DNA of 64,000 bases, taken from contig CAMCLD010000008.1 of the NCBI GenBank assembly GCA_945875635.1, forward strand, positions 1-64,000. Reading direction: 5' to 3'. The position numbers were made by a program, and so were the translations under genes. Below are positions 26,286-36,722 of this stretch, piece after piece. The notes under the pieces are model-generated. The model made no database searches, was not told the DNA's origin, and saw nothing but the letters and a program-made list of their open reading frames with translations. Every line of letters starts with the position of its first letter. Within the stretch, counting starts at the first letter, position 1. The stretch comes from an uncultured Prevotella sp. (GTDB lineage: Bacteria > Bacteroidota > Bacteroidia > Bacteroidales > Bacteroidaceae).

Positions 26286-27037
26286 TGAGATTTGTCTCTT
26301 GGAATGTCAATGGCCTGCGCGCATGCACAGGCAAGGGATTCTGTGAATCATTCAACAAACTCGATGCCGATTTCTTCTGTCTGCAGGAAACAAAAATGCA
26401 GCAGGGGCAACTCGACATCGAGTTTGCCGGTTATGACTCATATTGGAACTATGCGGAAAAGAAAGGATATAGTGGCACTGCTGTTTTCGCAAAGCACAAG
26501 CCTTTGAATGTGACTTATGGCATAGGTGTAGAGGAACATGACAGAGAAGGAAGGGTGATAACACTCGAGATGGACAACTTCTTCCTCGTAACAGTATATA
26601 CGCCAAATTCGCAGGATGGATTGAAACGCCTTGAGTATCGTATGAGATGGGAAGATGATTTCAGAACCTACCTTAAGAACCTTGATGCCGTTAAGCCAGT
26701 TGTCGTTTGTGGAGACCTTAATGTTGCCCATGAGGAAATCGACCTCAAGAATCCACGTACTAACAGAAAGAATGCAGGCTTCACGGACGAGGAAAGGGAG
26801 AAGTTCTCAGTACTCCTTGCAGACGGTTTCATAGATACATTCAGATGGCTTCATCCACAGCAGGTGACATATTCATGGTGGTCGTATCGTTTCAAGGCAA
26901 GAGAGAAAAATGCAGGGTGGCGCATTGACTATTTCCTGACATCGCAGAGGTTAAGAGACAATATCGGTGTGGCGGAAATACATACAGACATCATGGGAAG
27001 CGACCATTGTCCTGTGGAGTTGATACTTGATTTATGA
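26282..27037 (+). CDS. xth: Exodeoxyribonuclease III
   Basis: FVSWNVNGLRAC, LQETKMQ, YTPNSQDGLKRL, CGDLNVAHEEIDLKNP, IMGSDHCPVEL. ATGA overlap with the upstream gene. Confidence 0.95.
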   Translation: MMRFVSWNVNGLRACTGKGFCESFNKLDADFFCLQETKMQQGQLDIEFAGYDSYWNYAEKKGYSGTAVFAKHKPLNVTYGIGVEEHDREGRVITLEMDNFFLVTVYTPNSQDGLKRLEYRMRWEDDFRTYLKNLDAVKPVVVCGDLNVAHEEIDLKNPRTNRKNAGFTDEEREKFSVLLADGFIDTFRWLHPQQVTYSWWSYRFKAREKNAGWRIDYFLTSQRLRDNIGVAEIHTDIMGSDHCPVELILDL

Positions 27038-27141
27038 CATTACACTTGCTGTATTTCCACTTTTTTTATTATCTTTGCAGACTTTCCGGCAACAATGAAT
27101 AAGCAGTTGTTGACGGACTATATATGTAAAAATGTACAGAA

Positions 27142-28629
27142 ATGAGAATATACAGCAATGCCGAGCTGGCGCAGATACTCAATAAGAAAATTTTCCATCT
27201 TATATCTCAGGCTGCTGACAGTCTGGGACTTGAATGCTATGTCGTTGGCGGATATGTAAGGGATATCTTCTTGGAAAGACCTTCAAAGGACATTGATGTG
27301 GTGGTAGTAGGAAGTGGGATAGCAGTGGCTACAGAACTGAAACGCTTACTAGGCAAGTATGCCCACATGTCTGTATTTAAGAGATATGGAACCGCACAGG
27401 TTAGATATGGTAACACGGAGGTGGAATTCGTCGGTGCAAGAAGAGAGAGCTATTCATCAGACTCCCGTAATCCTCATGTGGAGGATGGAACCCTTGAAGA
27501 TGACCAGAACAGGCGTGACTTCACCATCAATGCCCTCGCAATCTGTCTGAATAAAGACAGGTTTGGTGAACTTGTTGACCCCTTTGGTGGATTGTATGAT
27601 TTGGAAGATGGTATAATACGCACACCTCTCGACCCTGATATTACATTCTCAGACGACCCTCTTAGGATGATGAGGTGTGTAAGGTTTGCTACTCAGCTTA
27701 ACTTCTATATCGAAGAAGAGACGTTCGAGGCGTTGCAACGCAATGCTGACAGAATAAAGATAGTGAGTGCAGAGCGTATAGCTGATGAACTTCACAAGAT
27801 TATAATGACCAAGTACCCAAGCAAGGGATTTGTCGAACTGCAACGGGCAGGATTGTTGCAACTTATATTGCCAGAACTCCAGATTCTTGATGCCGTTGAG
27901 ACTCGAAACGGCAAAGGACATAAGAATAATTTCTATCATACATTGGAGGTGCTTGACAATGTGGCAAAAGCACAGAGAAAAAGAAATGTCAGCACTGAAC
28001 AATGCGGTACTTCCGACAATAAGGATTTAAATACAGACTTATGGCTGAGATGGGCAGCTCTGTTTCATGATATAGGCAAGCCAAAATGCAAAAGATGGAA
28101 TCCTGTCGCTGGATGGACATTCCACAACCACAATTACATAGGGGCAAAAATGATACCCCAGATATTCAGAAGGATGAAATTCCCCATGGATGCCAAGATG
28201 AAATATGTGCAGAAGCTCGTCGATTTACACATGCGCCCTATAGTCATAGCCGACGAAGAAGTGACAGATAGTGCTGTGAGAAGGCTGTTAAGTGATGCAG
28301 GTGATGACATAGAAGACCTAATGACACTGTGTGAGGCAGACATAACAAGCAAGAACCAAGAGAGAAAAGCTCACTTCCTTGATAATTTCCGTATCGTCAG
28401 GGAGAAACTTACTGTCCTCAAAGAAAAAGACTACAAGCGACTGCTTCAGCCATGTATAGATGGCAACGAGATAATGGAAATATTTGGTCTGCCACCATGT
28501 AAGGAAGTAGGAGAGTTGAAGCAGTTTCTTAAGGATGCGGTACTTGACAATAAGGTCGAGAATAAAAGGGAACCACTGATGGATTTATTGTTCCAAAAAG
28601 GAAAAGAAATGGGACTAAAACAGAAATAA
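27142..28629 (+). CDS. cca: CCA tRNA nucleotidyltransferase / poly(A) polymerase family with HD domain
   Basis: VVGGYVRDIFLERPSKDIDVVVVG, RRDFTINALAI, DPLRMMRCVRFA, LFHDIGKPKCKRW. Confidence 0.88.
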   Translation: MRIYSNAELAQILNKKIFHLISQAADSLGLECYVVGGYVRDIFLERPSKDIDVVVVGSGIAVATELKRLLGKYAHMSVFKRYGTAQVRYGNTEVEFVGARRESYSSDSRNPHVEDGTLEDDQNRRDFTINALAICLNKDRFGELVDPFGGLYDLEDGIIRTPLDPDITFSDDPLRMMRCVRFATQLNFYIEEETFEALQRNADRIKIVSAERIADELHKIIMTKYPSKGFVELQRAGLLQLILPELQILDAVETRNGKGHKNNFYHTLEVLDNVAKAQRKRNVSTEQCGTSDNKDLNTDLWLRWAALFHDIGKPKCKRWNPVAGWTFHNHNYIGAKMIPQIFRRMKFPMDAKMKYVQKLVDLHMRPIVIADEEVTDSAVRRLLSDAGDDIEDLMTLCEADITSKNQERKAHFLDNFRIVREKLTVLKEKDYKRLLQPCIDGNEIMEIFGLPPCKEVGELKQFLKDAVLDNKVENKREPLMDLLFQKGKEMGLKQK

Positions 28630-28639
28630 AATCCTTAAA

Positions 28640-28682
28640 AGTGCAATAATAGTTGTTAAAACAATTACTATTATTGCACTAT
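28640..28682 (+). terminator. Intrinsic terminator after cca
   Basis: AGTGCAATAATAGT...ACTATTATTGCACT, 14-bp perfect stem. Confidence 0.8.
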
Positions 28683-28794
28683 TTAATTATATAATGAGTA
28701 AATTTGCATTCAGAAAACTAAGGTTGTGTTGTGTAGTTTTCAGAAATAGCGTATGCTAATAAAGGACAATTATAGATAAGTATTATTTTTAAGT

Positions 28795-30042
28795 ATGAAA
28801 AGAAAAACATTTTATTTGTTTGCCGCTATGGTAGCAATATTGGCTTCCAGTTGCGGTAATTCAGGAAAGCCAGCTTTTGGAGACAATGAATTTCCGGTTA
28901 TGACAATCGGTACTCAGGGAACGGAGCTAACGTCAACTTATCCTGCTTCCTTGAAAGGTGTACAGGATGTGGAAATTCGCCCGAAAGTATCAGGCTTTAT
29001 TACAAAGGTTGCAGTTCAGGAAGGACAGCATGTAAGTAGGGGACAGGTACTGTTTACGTTGGACAGCGAGACATACGTGGCAGCAGTGCGTTCTGCTCAG
29101 GCAGCTGTTAGACAGGCTGAAGCTTCAGTGTCGTCAGCACAGGCACAACTCGCTACAGCCCGCCTTACATACACTAACAGCCAAAGCCTTTACAAGAACA
29201 ATGTAATAGGAAGTTATGAGTTGCAGACAGCCAAGAATTCGTTGAACACATCTGAAGCTGCCGTAGCACAGGCACAGGCAGCCGTTGCATCAGCCAAGGC
29301 TTCTTTGGCAAATGCCAAGGAACAACTCAGCTATTGCTATGTTACAGCCCCTACGTCAGGTGTTGTGGGAAGCATTCCATTCAAGCAGGGCGCACTTGTT
29401 AGTCCTTCAATCACCCAGCCTCTTACCACCATTTCAAATTCAAGTACGGTAGAGGTTTACTTCTCCATGACAGAGAAAGATATCCTTGCAATGACGAAAA
29501 CATCTGGCAATGTGGCAAATGCCATTAAGGCTTTACCAGCCGTGAAACTTAAGCTTGCAGATGGTACAATTTACTCACATGATGGCACGGTGACAAAGAT
29601 GAGTGGAGTGATAGATGCTACTACAGGTTCTGTTTCGATGATAGCGACATTTGCCAATCCTGACATGATTCTCAGAAGCGGTGGTTCAGGACAGATAATT
29701 ATACCTACTGTCAAATCCAATGCAATACTCATACCACAGTCATCAACCACACAGGTACAGGACAAGGTCTTTGTTTATAAACTCGCAGCAAACAACAAAG
29801 TTGTATATACAGAGATAACCGTTAATCCGCAGAATGATGGTAAAAACTATATTGTGACAAGTGGTCTTAAACCAGGTGAAAAGATTGTTACAAATGGTAT
29901 AACAAAACTCACTGACGGAATGGAGATAAAGCCAATAACCGAAGAACAGTATAAGAAAAAAATTGAAGAAGCCGCAAAGCTCGGTGAGAATCAGGGCAGT
30001 GCATCTGGTTTCGCAGACGCTATGGGTGGAAAGAAAAAATAA
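28795..30042 (+). CDS. RND efflux periplasmic adaptor
   Basis: Lipobox ASSCG; VEIRPKVSGFITKVAVQEGQHVSRGQVLFTLD, YVTAPTSGVVGSIPFKQGALV. Confidence 0.93.
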   Translation: MKRKTFYLFAAMVAILASSCGNSGKPAFGDNEFPVMTIGTQGTELTSTYPASLKGVQDVEIRPKVSGFITKVAVQEGQHVSRGQVLFTLDSETYVAAVRSAQAAVRQAEASVSSAQAQLATARLTYTNSQSLYKNNVIGSYELQTAKNSLNTSEAAVAQAQAAVASAKASLANAKEQLSYCYVTAPTSGVVGSIPFKQGALVSPSITQPLTTISNSSTVEVYFSMTEKDILAMTKTSGNVANAIKALPAVKLKLADGTIYSHDGTVTKMSGVIDATTGSVSMIATFANPDMILRSGGSGQIIIPTVKSNAILIPQSSTTQVQDKVFVYKLAANNKVVYTEITVNPQNDGKNYIVTSGLKPGEKIVTNGITKLTDGMEIKPITEEQYKKKIEEAAKLGENQGSASGFADAMGGKKK

Positions 30043-30055
30043 TAAAGGATAAATC

Positions 30056-33000
30056 ATGACATTTACTAATTTCATAAAACGCCCGGTATTATCGACGGTT
30101 ATATCGATATTTTTCGTGTTGCTGGGTATCATCGGAATTATTTCGCTCCCAATAGAGCAATATCCCGATGTGGCACCGCCTACCATCTCGGTACAGACAA
30201 CATATACCGGTGCGGATGCACAGACTGTGCTTAATTCTGTTGTCACTCCTCTTGAAGAGAGTATCAACGGTGTTGAGAACATGACATACATGACATCATC
30301 CGCAACCAATGATGGTATGTGTATGATTACCGTATATTTCAAGCAGGGTTCCGACCCTGACATGGCAGCTGTCAATGTTCAGAACCGTGTCAGTCAGGCG
30401 CAGGCTCTCCTTCCTGCTGAAGTTACCAAGGTGGGTGTAACGGTGGAGAAGCGTCAGACATCCAATGTCATAATGTACGCTTTGACGACAGAAGATGGAC
30501 GCTACGATGACGAGTTCCTTACAAACTACAACAACATCAATGTCATTCCTGCTTTGAAACGTATCAATGGTGTAGGTGGTGTACAGACTCCTGGTATGAA
30601 GACTTATTCCATGCGTATTTGGCTTAAGCCAGACAAGATGAAGGAATATGGGCTTATACCATCTGACGTGTCTGATGCACTCGCAGAGCAGAATATTGAG
30701 GCTGCACCAGGAAAGTTCGGCGAACAGAGCGACATGGCATATGAGTATGTCATGAGGTACAAGGGACGCCTGAAGACGGCAGAGGAATATGGCGACATCA
30801 TAATTAGGAGTGATCAGTCAGGACAGACTCTGCATCTGAAGGATGTAGCAAATGTAGAACTTGGAGGATTGCAGTATAATGTTGCAATGCGCGATAACAA
30901 CCAGCCTTCAGTTATGGGTATGGTTCAGCAGATTGCAGGTTCCAATGCAAACCAGATAGCAAATGATGTGAAAGCTGAGCTTGAGAAACAGGCTAAGTCT
31001 TTCCCTCCAGGACTTGAGTATAAGATAAACATGGATATCACGGAGTTCCTTTATGCTTCAATAGAGGAGGTTATATTCACTCTTGTGATAACACTTCTGC
31101 TCGTTTTTCTGGTGGTATATGTCTTCCTTCAGGATTTGCGTTCCACCCTCATTCCTATGATTGCAGTGCCAGTGGCACTTATTGGAACATTCCTCTTCCT
31201 TTGGATATTCGGATTCTCTATAAATCTACTTGTACTATCTGCGTTACTTCTCGCTATTGCCATTGTAGTTGACGATGCCATAGTGGTGGTAGAGGCTGTA
31301 CATGCCAAGTTGGACCAAGGCTACAAGAGTGCGCTCACAGCATCTATTGATGCCATGAACGAGATTTCCGGAGCTATTATTTCCATAACACTTGTGATGT
31401 CTGCTGTGTTCGTGCCAGTATCATTCATGGGTGGTACAAGTGGTGCGTTTTATCGAGAGTTTGGTGTCACGATGGCAGTGTCTATCCTTATCTCCGCCCT
31501 GAATGCCCTAACTCTTTCTCCTGCTCTTTGTGCAATTTTCCTGAAACCGCATGAGGAGGACGCAGAGCATAAGATGTCAATGGTTGATAGGTTCCATCAT
31601 GCTTTCAACACACAGTACGACCGCATCCTAAACAAGTATAGGAAAGGAGTAGAGAAGGTTATACACCACAAAATTGCGACTGGAATAGCTGTCGTAGTGG
31701 GAATAGTGGCTCTTGTTGTTACAATGGCTACAACAAAGACTGGTCTTGTGCCTGATGAGGATACTGGTGTGTTATTCTGTACAGTCTCCATGGCTCCCGG
31801 TACAAGCCAAGCGCGTACCCAGGAAGTCATCAACTATATTGACAAGATGTTGGAATCGAATCCAGCTGTCAAGACACGTGAGCAGATTGTAGGTTATAAC
31901 TTCATAGCAGGACAAGGTTCTGACCAGGCAACCTTCATTGTCAAGCTTAAACCATTTGAAGAGCGTCCGGCAGGATTCTTCTATGCCCTTTCTGGAATAT
32001 GGGAAGGTGACGGTATAATGCGATTCTTTGTCAATCAGCAGGCTGCAAATTCAGTGCTTGGTATGATTTACAAGCAGACGGCAGAGATAAAGGATGCTCA
32101 GATTCTTGCTTTTGCACCGCCTATGATTAATGGTTTTGGTGCCACTAACGGTATAACATTCACAATGCAGGACAAGACGGGTGGTGACCTCAATAAATTC
32201 TTTAGTATTACAAAAGAGTACCTTGCAGAGTTGAATAAACGGCCGGAAATTTCAAACGCCATGACATCATACAACCCTAATTACCCTCAGTATATGGTTG
32301 ATGTTGATGTGGCTAAATGTAAACAGAGTGGTACCACACCGCAGAAGGTACTATCCACGTTGCAGGGATATTATGGAGGTCTTTATGCTTCCAACTTCAA
32401 TGCCTACGGTAAACTGTACAGGGTCATGATACAGGGCGATGTAGATAGTAGAATGCGTCCTGAAGGAATGAGTAACATATATGTACGCACGTCAAACGGT
32501 ATGTCTCCAGTAAGCGAGTTCTGTTCGTTGCGTCGAGTATATGGACCATCAAACGTTAACCGTTTCAACCTCTTTACGAGTATCAACATAAATGCTTCTG
32601 CTGCTGACGGCTATTCTTCCGGACAGGCTTTGAAGGCAGTGGAGGAAGTTGCAGCACAGGTACTCCCAGACGGATATGGTCTTGACTATTCGGGACTAAC
32701 CCGTTCAGAGCAAGAGTCGAGTAACTCCACGGGCATTATCTTCGCATTGTGTCTCGTGTTTGTTTATCTTATCCTTTCTGCACAGTATGAGAGCTACATC
32801 CTGCCATTGGCAGTTATCCTGTCTATACCATTTGGACTTGCCGGAGCGTTTATTTTTACAAACATCTTCGGACATTCCAATGACATATACATGCAGATTG
32901 CGCTCATCATGCTTATCGGACTTCTTGCAAAGAATGCCATCCTTATCGTGCAGTTTGCCCTTGAGCGTCGTATGACAGGTATGGCGATAAGATACTCTGC

Positions 33001-33313
33001 CATCCTTGGTGCAGGAGCGCGACTTCGTCCTATTCTTATGACATCTCTCGCTATGGTTATCGGTTTGCTCCCTCTGATGTTTGCATCAGGCGTAGGAAAG
33101 AATGGTAACCAGACACTTGGAGCAGCGGCTGTCGGTGGTATGCTTATCGGTACTCTTTGCCAGCTGTTTATCGTTCCTGCTCTATTCGCTGTATTCCAGT
33201 GGCTTCAGGAGAAGTTGCGCCCGTTGACATTCGACGACGAGGAGAATCTTGAGGTAGCTCGTGAATTGGAACAGTATGCCCAGACATCTTATAAAAACAT
33301 AGAGGAGAAATAA
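30056..33313 (+). CDS. HAE1-family RND efflux permease (AcrB-like)
   Basis: 1085 aa; FIKRPVLSTVISIFFVLLGIIGI, AIVVDDAIVVVEAVHAKLDQG, GLLAKNAILIVQFA. Confidence 0.96.
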   Translation: MTFTNFIKRPVLSTVISIFFVLLGIIGIISLPIEQYPDVAPPTISVQTTYTGADAQTVLNSVVTPLEESINGVENMTYMTSSATNDGMCMITVYFKQGSDPDMAAVNVQNRVSQAQALLPAEVTKVGVTVEKRQTSNVIMYALTTEDGRYDDEFLTNYNNINVIPALKRINGVGGVQTPGMKTYSMRIWLKPDKMKEYGLIPSDVSDALAEQNIEAAPGKFGEQSDMAYEYVMRYKGRLKTAEEYGDIIIRSDQSGQTLHLKDVANVELGGLQYNVAMRDNNQPSVMGMVQQIAGSNANQIANDVKAELEKQAKSFPPGLEYKINMDITEFLYASIEEVIFTLVITLLLVFLVVYVFLQDLRSTLIPMIAVPVALIGTFLFLWIFGFSINLLVLSALLLAIAIVVDDAIVVVEAVHAKLDQGYKSALTASIDAMNEISGAIISITLVMSAVFVPVSFMGGTSGAFYREFGVTMAVSILISALNALTLSPALCAIFLKPHEEDAEHKMSMVDRFHHAFNTQYDRILNKYRKGVEKVIHHKIATGIAVVVGIVALVVTMATTKTGLVPDEDTGVLFCTVSMAPGTSQARTQEVINYIDKMLESNPAVKTREQIVGYNFIAGQGSDQATFIVKLKPFEERPAGFFYALSGIWEGDGIMRFFVNQQAANSVLGMIYKQTAEIKDAQILAFAPPMINGFGATNGITFTMQDKTGGDLNKFFSITKEYLAELNKRPEISNAMTSYNPNYPQYMVDVDVAKCKQSGTTPQKVLSTLQGYYGGLYASNFNAYGKLYRVMIQGDVDSRMRPEGMSNIYVRTSNGMSPVSEFCSLRRVYGPSNVNRFNLFTSININASAADGYSSGQALKAVEEVAAQVLPDGYGLDYSGLTRSEQESSNSTGIIFALCLVFVYLILSAQYESYILPLAVILSIPFGLAGAFIFTNIFGHSNDIYMQIALIMLIGLLAKNAILIVQFALERRMTGMAIRYSAILGAGARLRPILMTSLAMVIGLLPLMFASGVGKNGNQTLGAAAVGGMLIGTLCQLFIVPALFAVFQWLQEKLRPLTFDDEENLEVARELEQYAQTSYKNIEEK

Positions 33314-34707
33314 TGAAAATGAATAAATCTGTTTTATATATAACTCTTGCAACCATTCTCATGAGTGGTTGCAAGGCTTACCATTCTCTATATGATGACT
33401 ATCAGCGTCCTGATGTGAAGAGTGAAAATGTGGTGCGCAATCCAGTCGATGACAATGCGTATCTGTCAACAGCCGATTCCACTGGTTTCGGAAATCTTCC
33501 ATGGAGAACGGTATTCACAGACGCAAATCTTCAGACAATCATAGAGAAGGCACTTGCCAACAATCCAGACTTGCTCAATGCGGCACTTAATATAGACATG
33601 GCAGAAGCGCAGTTGAAGGCAGCAAAGTTGGCTTTCCTGCCATCTGTGGCATTCGCTCCACAGGGTACAATATCCCATTTCGGTACACACTCGGAGGCAA
33701 CAAAAGCCTATACGTTGCCTATTTCTGCAAGTTGGAATGTTGACTTGTTCGGAAATCTCAGAAGCCAGAAGAAAGCCGCACAGGTTGCATTGTTGCAGAC
33801 GAAAGACTACGAACTTGCGGTAAAGACAAGCCTCATTGCCAATGCCGCAAACTTGTACTATACACTTCTTATGCTTGACAAGCAGATGGAGATAGTTACA
33901 GAGATGCAGAAGCTGACTAAAGACACCTGGAACATGATGAAGATGCAGATGGATTTGGGACGCACACGTTCAACAAGTGTTCAGAGTGCAGAAGCAGCCT
34001 ACTATTCTGTGCTTACTCAGACAGCCTCTCTCAAAGGACAGATAAGAGAGGTTGAGAATTCCCTGTCACTGCTTATGGGTGAGCCGGCACATTCTATTTC
34101 GCGCAGTACACTTGACTCACAGAGTCTTCCAGAGCAGTATGCAAAGGGAATAGGTCTCAACATGCTGTCTAACCGACCAGATGTACATGCCAACGAGATG
34201 GCACTCGCACAATGTTTCTATGGAGTTGAGACAGCCAGAAGCCGTTTCTATCCCAGCATAACCATATCACCTACTGGAGCATATACCAACAGCAATGGTT
34301 TGGTCAATCCTGGCAAGATATTGTTAAGTGTAGTAGGGCAGCTTACACAGCCTATATTCGCCAATGGACAGTTAAAGGCTGGCTTACGTGTTGCAGAAGC
34401 ACAGTACAAACAGGCATACAATACATGGCAGAACTCCATTCTGTCTGCAGGAAGTGAGGTAAGCAATGCGCTCGTACAGTACAACTCCTCCGACGAGAAA
34501 AGCAAACTTGAAAAGCAACAGGTTGATGTGCTCAAGAAGAATGTGGAGCATACTGAGTTGTTGTTCCGCCAATCGTCAAGCAGTTATCTTGAAGTCATCA
34601 CTGCACAGCAGAACCTGCTGAATGCCCAGATTTCAAAGGTACAGGATGATTTCAGCAAGATGCAGGCTGTCGTCAATTTGTATTATGCACTGGGAGGAGG
34701 AAGGTAA
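33313..34707 (+). CDS. TolC-family outer-membrane efflux lipoprotein
   Basis: ILMSGCKAYHSLYDDYQRP; MLSNRPDVHANEMALAQ; follows the RND pair. Confidence 0.93.
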   Translation: MKMNKSVLYITLATILMSGCKAYHSLYDDYQRPDVKSENVVRNPVDDNAYLSTADSTGFGNLPWRTVFTDANLQTIIEKALANNPDLLNAALNIDMAEAQLKAAKLAFLPSVAFAPQGTISHFGTHSEATKAYTLPISASWNVDLFGNLRSQKKAAQVALLQTKDYELAVKTSLIANAANLYYTLLMLDKQMEIVTEMQKLTKDTWNMMKMQMDLGRTRSTSVQSAEAAYYSVLTQTASLKGQIREVENSLSLLMGEPAHSISRSTLDSQSLPEQYAKGIGLNMLSNRPDVHANEMALAQCFYGVETARSRFYPSITISPTGAYTNSNGLVNPGKILLSVVGQLTQPIFANGQLKAGLRVAEAQYKQAYNTWQNSILSAGSEVSNALVQYNSSDEKSKLEKQQVDVLKKNVEHTELLFRQSSSSYLEVITAQQNLLNAQISKVQDDFSKMQAVVNLYYALGGGR

Positions 34708-34737
34708 TATTGAATAAATAATATATTATTGATTAAC

Positions 34738-35517
34738 ATGAGCAACATTAGTGACAAGGCCTTCGTAAGTCCTAAGGCAAGAATAGGCAATAATTGTAAG
34801 ATATATCCTTTTGTATATATAGAGGATGATGTTGTCATTGGTGACAATTGTGTGCTGTATCCTTTTGTGAGTGTATTGAATGGTACACGGATGGGCAATG
34901 ACAATACGGTATATCAGGGAGCTGTTTTGGCAGCCCTTCCCCAGGATTTCAATTTCCGTGGTGAGGAAAGCTGTTTAGTTATTGGAAACCATAACGTCTT
35001 TCGTGAGAATGTTGTCATCAACCGAGCTACCCATTCTGATGGCAAGACTGTCATAGGTGACAGGAATTTCCTTATGGAGGGTTCGCATATCTCACATGAT
35101 ACAAAGGTGGGCAACGACTGCGTGTTTGGTTATGGCACCAAGATAGCTGGCGACTGTGAGATTCTTGACAGTGTCATCTTCAGTAGTGGTGTCATAGAAA
35201 ATGCAGGAACAAGAGTGGGGCAGTGTGCCATGATACAAGCGGGAACGTCTTTCTCGAAGGATGTACCGCCATATATCATCGCTGGTGGTGCTAAGGTATC
35301 TTATGGTGGCGTGAATACAACAGTCTGCCGCTTCCGTGGAATAGACGAGAAGGTTATAAAACATATAGCCAATGCTTACCGTCTTGTCTTCCATGGTCAG
35401 ACAAGTCTTTTTGATGCATGCAACCAGATTGATGCCCAAGTGCCTGACGGACCGGAAATACGGTCTATCGTGGAGTTCCTGCGTTCAACAAAGCAGGGAG
35501 TAATAACTAAAATGTAA
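34738..35517 (+). CDS. lpxA: Acyl-ACP--UDP-N-acetylglucosamine O-acyltransferase
   Basis: Left-handed beta-helix hexapeptides; FRENVVINRATHSDGKTVIGDRNFLMEGSHISHDTKVGNDCVFGYG. Confidence 0.9.
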   Translation: MSNISDKAFVSPKARIGNNCKIYPFVYIEDDVVIGDNCVLYPFVSVLNGTRMGNDNTVYQGAVLAALPQDFNFRGEESCLVIGNHNVFRENVVINRATHSDGKTVIGDRNFLMEGSHISHDTKVGNDCVFGYGTKIAGDCEILDSVIFSSGVIENAGTRVGQCAMIQAGTSFSKDVPPYIIAGGAKVSYGGVNTTVCRFRGIDEKVIKHIANAYRLVFHGQTSLFDACNQIDAQVPDGPEIRSIVEFLRSTKQGVITKM

Positions 35518-35582
35518 ACAAGGTAATAAAAGAGAGGGATATGATGGACTTATTTCCATTTTCCCTCTTTTGAAGGATATAA

Positions 35583-36362
35583 ATGTCAACGAATTTGCAT
35601 CCCTCGCCAGTATTCGGACCTGTACATAGCAGGCGTCTTGGAATATCACTGGGCATTAACCTCATGCCTAATGACGGAAAGATATGCACATTTGACTGTC
35701 TCTATTGTGAATGCGGCTTCAATAAGGACAGGGTACCTGCCAGTCCTCGTCCTTCTCGTGAGTTTGTGACTGCCACTCTCGAGTCTAAGCTAAAAGGAAT
35801 GGAAGCCACAGGTATCCTTCCAGATTCAATTACTTTTTCTGGAAACGGAGAACCGACAGCCCATCCTCTATTTCCCGAGATTATAGATGACGTGTTGCAT
35901 CTGCGTGACAGATACTGTCCGGATGCCAAGGTGTCTGTTCTTAGCAACTCAACATTTATACATAAGGAGCGTGTAAGGGAGGCACTGATGCGAGTTGACA
36001 ATAACATACTTAAGCTTGACACCGTCAACCCTGTTTATATTAGCAAGCTTGACAGACCTCTCCAGCGTGGTTATGATGTCTGCAAGATAGTGGAGTACAT
36101 GAAATCATTCAACGGGCATGTCGTCGTACAGTCAATATTCCTGAAAGGCGTGTCAGAAGGTTTTGATTTCAACAATACCACAGATGACTATGTGTTGCCA
36201 TGGCTGAAAGCTGTCTGTGACATCTCCCCACGTAAGGTAATGGTATATACAATTGACAGGGATACCCCTGACGGCAATCTTTGCAAAGCCTCACATGAGG
36301 AGATTGACAGGATTTGCCACCTTGTCAAGGAATTGGGCGTGGAGTGCGAGGCTGGATATTAA
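35583..36362 (+). CDS. Radical SAM protein
   Basis: VFGPVHSRRLGISLGINLMPNDGKICTFDCLYCECG (CxxxxxCxxC), SGNGEPTAHP. Confidence 0.88.
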   Translation: MSTNLHPSPVFGPVHSRRLGISLGINLMPNDGKICTFDCLYCECGFNKDRVPASPRPSREFVTATLESKLKGMEATGILPDSITFSGNGEPTAHPLFPEIIDDVLHLRDRYCPDAKVSVLSNSTFIHKERVREALMRVDNNILKLDTVNPVYISKLDRPLQRGYDVCKIVEYMKSFNGHVVVQSIFLKGVSEGFDFNNTTDDYVLPWLKAVCDISPRKVMVYTIDRDTPDGNLCKASHEEIDRICHLVKELGVECEAGY

Positions 36363-36494
36363 AACTCAAGAATCGGAAGTAGTAATAAGAAGATAAAGGA
36401 AGAAAAAATGGAGTTAAAAGACAAAACCTAAGAGTGCAGTCTTTTAACTTCCAGAGCGACCTCAGAGAGCGATAAATCCTTCTAACTCCCTTTA

Positions 36495-36532
36495 ACGTCT
36501 TATGTTGAGCACTGCCGAAACTTAAATTATAA
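36495..36532 (+). repeat. Oriented intergenic repeat, degenerate long variant, upstream of ftsX
   Basis: GTCTTATGTTGAGCACTGCCGAAACTTAAATTATAATA. Confidence 0.6.
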
Positions 36533-36693
36533 TAAGTTAGGCTTCATCTCAACAATAAAAATAAAAACTTGTTTTTTTATTTTGTATTGTCTTCGATTTA
36601 CACTAACTTTGGATAAGTTAGGCTTCATCTCAACAATAAAAATAAAAACTTGATTTTTTATTTTGTATTGTCTTCGATTTGCACTAACTTTGC
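36532..36693 (+). promoter_or_regulatory. 81-bp direct tandem duplication containing two Bacteroidetes-type promoters, upstream of ftsX
   Basis: ATAAGTTAGGCTTCATCTCAACAATAAAAATAAAAACTTG... twice; each ends in TTTG-N19-TAACTTTG. Confidence 0.9.
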
Positions 36694-36722
36694 ACTCTGA
36701 TTAGTGTAATATTACATTCTTT

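Noticed and set aside
29743-30375. 210-aa minus-strand ORF across the RND adaptor/permease junction
   Set aside because: Lies antisense to two conserved genes; residue composition indicates a shadow ORF.
28795-34707. RND operon as a novel export system
   Set aside because: All three proteins match the standard adaptor-permease-TolC arrangement.
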